Position numbers and translations under genes: made by a program. The notes under the pieces were generated by a model, which was not told the DNA's origin, ran no database searches, and was given only the letters and a program-made list of their open reading frames with translations. A stretch of DNA of 5,176 nucleotides, from positions 1,921 to 7,096 of the forward strand of contig DHAH01000157.1 in assembly GCA_002397345.1 (NCBI GenBank), given 5' to 3'. This stretch comes from Clostridiales bacterium UBA4959. GTDB lineage: Bacteria; Bacillota; Clostridia; Oscillospirales; CAG-272. Positions 5,152-5,176 of this stretch are shown one piece after another. Numbering within the stretch: position 1 is the stretch's first letter; each line of letters starts with the position of its first letter.

Positions 5152-5176
5152 CTGGGTGTGGCGCAGTTGGTAGCGC
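5152..5176 (+). tRNA. tRNA gene, 5' part only (cut by right edge), possibly tRNA-Pro
   Basis: The last 25 bases fit the start of a tRNA: a 7-base acceptor strand CTGGGTG (5152-5158), T8 and G9, then a D-arm GCGC-AGTTGGTA-GCGC (5161-5176) with a 4-bp D-stem, A14, G18-G19 and A21 in place. It follows a strong promoter. The anticodon is outside the window. C at position 1 together with a GCGC D-stem suggests proline, as C1 is otherwise rare apart from initiator tRNA, but the isotype is a guess. More tRNAs may follow. Confidence 0.85.

Noticed and set aside
1..5176. CRISPR arrays, insertion sequences, phage genes, toxin-antitoxin or defence genes
   Set aside because: I found no regularly spaced repeats, terminal inverted repeats with transposase, or matching protein motifs on either strand.

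Overview
The window reads as chromosomal DNA from a Gram-positive, low-to-mid GC bacterium, most likely an uncultured member of Bacillota class Clostridia (Oscillospiraceae-like). The clues are two lipoprotein-type solute-binding proteins, one with a Thr/Glu-rich spacer after its lipidation cysteine; classical -35/-10 promoters, several with an extended -10 TGn; a GAGGAGG Shine-Dalgarno site; AT-rich intergenic DNA around more GC-rich genes; and a CmpB-type 'putative ABC transporter permease' gene common in Firmicutes. The lineage is an inference from style, not from a marker gene.

Layout. Positions 1-1671, minus strand: an ABC importer operon of the nitrate/sulfonate/taurine type. A lipoprotein substrate-binding protein (601-1671, TTG start) is followed by a membrane permease (522 to beyond the left edge, 174 residues visible). 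The ATPase is not in view. Positions 1672-1920: a 249-bp divergent intergenic region with a very good sigma-A promoter for the rightward gene and a weaker extended -10 candidate for the leftward operon. Positions 1921-2898, plus strand: a five-helix CmpB-family (PF06541) membrane protein with a roughly 110-residue charged N-terminal region. Positions 3015-3374, plus strand: a small YccF-family membrane protein built from two copies of one unit. Positions 3373-3417: a strong hairpin between convergent genes. Its U-tract faces the minus strand and overlaps the yccF stop codon. Positions 3440-4915, minus strand: a second, much larger solute-binding lipoprotein (family 1, sugar/oligosaccharide type) that has its own promoter and terminator and so looks monocistronic. 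Positions 4916-5151: a divergent intergenic region with a minus-strand promoter for that lipoprotein and a near-consensus plus-strand promoter for a tRNA gene that the right edge cuts after its D-arm (5152-5176).

How the genes work together. The two left-hand genes should form one small-molecule importer with an ATPase encoded beyond the left edge. The large lipoprotein would capture a different ligand and has no permease or ATPase beside it here. The CmpB-like and YccF genes are membrane proteins of unknown function and may share a transcript. I found no phage, transposon, CRISPR or defence genes. The window looks like ordinary housekeeping and transport DNA, and the findings below are modest.
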